This document shows positions 19,793 to 20,026 of a DNA stretch of 20,026 nucleotides, in pieces. The notes beneath the pieces were generated by a model. The model saw only the letters and a list, made by a program, of their open reading frames with translations. It had not been told where the DNA came from and made no database searches. A program made the position numbers and the translations under genes. Position 1 is the stretch's first letter; the number at the start of each line of letters is the position of its first letter. Source of the stretch: a virus; IMG/VR virus record IMGVR_UViG_3300037961_001489, positions 1-20,026 of that record; one strand, 5' to 3'.

Positions 19793-20026
19793 ATGGCGGT
19801 TCTGTGCGATTGGGAAATTAAGGCCAGGTGTCAAAAAAGCCAGATGGTCGCCCCGTTTGATGCAGAACTCCTAAATCCGGCAAGCTTAGATCTGCGGCTA
19901 GGGCTGCATCTGATGGTCGAGAACATCTGCGACCCTGAGCTGTTGCGGGTCGATATTTCAGATAGAACAGAAAATGACCCGTTCATGCTGCAGCCGGGTG
20001 AGTTTTGCTTGGCTGAGACACTTGAG
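19793..20026 (+). CDS. dcd: dCTP deaminase / dUTPase-family protein, N-terminal part (3' end outside window)
   Basis: From ATG 19793 the frame is open to the right edge (78 codons). The product begins MAVLCDWEIKARCQKSQMVA and has LLNPASLDLRLGLHLMVE, then MLQPGEFCLAETLE. The start and the NPAS.DLRLG and QPGEF.LAET motifs are those of dCTP deaminase and related trimeric dUTPase-fold enzymes, which make dUMP or dUTP for thymidylate synthesis. Catalytic residues further on are outside the window, so deaminase and diphosphatase activity cannot be told apart here. It starts 22 nt after the membrane gene and begins a nucleotide-metabolism region. Confidence 0.8.
   Translation, partial: MAVLCDWEIKARCQKSQMVAPFDAELLNPASLDLRLGLHLMVENICDPELLRVDISDRTENDPFMLQPGEFCLAETLE

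Overview
The window looks like part of a tailed dsDNA phage genome, most likely a siphovirus (long, flexible, non-contractile tail) infecting marine picocyanobacteria (Synechococcus or Prochlorococcus). Two things support this. The order of tail genes follows phage lambda almost exactly. The right half carries small exported, membrane and proline-rich proteins that I recognise from memory as cyanophage families (PEIPE-motif protein, MWAAIW- and MKR-type exported proteins, a basic PSKPKKTRQG peptide). No integrase, repressor, tRNA or rRNA is visible. Family names come from motif recognition only; no search was run.

Region 1 (1-11165) is the neck and tail module, all on the + strand. The order is head closure (partial), HK97gp10/Z-like tail completion, U/DUF4128-like tail terminator, two paralogous tail-tube proteins, a G / G-T assembly chaperone pair made by a -1 frameshift, a 674-aa tape measure (predicting a tail near 100 nm), M, L (with the four-cysteine Fe-S motif), K split into a JAB metalloprotease and an NlpC/P60 peptidase, I with an unusually long C-terminal extension, and J split into two proteins. 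Most junctions are 1-nt (TGATG or TAATG) or 4-nt (ATGA) overlaps, so the module probably behaves as one translationally coupled transcript.

Region 2 (11168-14813) is the fiber and adhesin module: a 499-aa fiber, a DUF7936-like 105-aa protein, a 461-aa fiber-like protein with three internal repeats, and two small genes of 59 and 41 aa. Two leftover coiled-coil or fiber-end fragments (12668-12751 and 13068-13124) suggest past exchange of fiber C-termini.

Region 3 (14825-18614) encodes envelope-directed proteins: an exported barrel-like protein ending in Phe, a terminator, a small membrane protein, a minus-strand gene that interrupts the forward genes, a proline-rich membrane-anchored protein, and a four-gene minus-strand operon (one membrane protein, three exported proteins) overlapping end to end. 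That operon converges on and overlaps the proline-rich gene by 80 nt.

Region 4 (18657-20026) diverges from that operon across a 42-nt gap containing a perfect 13-nt palindrome. It holds a 57-aa conserved protein, a membrane-anchored C39-like cysteine peptidase (possible signal-anchored endolysin), a 65-aa membrane protein, and the start of a dCTP deaminase-like gene, which marks the shift to nucleotide metabolism.

I do not see a clear-cut new defence or mobile system. The strongest candidates for something undescribed are the minus-strand wedge gene with SDPV repeats at 15507-16071, the compositionally distinct extension of protein I, the fiber-end scars, and the envelope cluster combined with the anchored peptidase.
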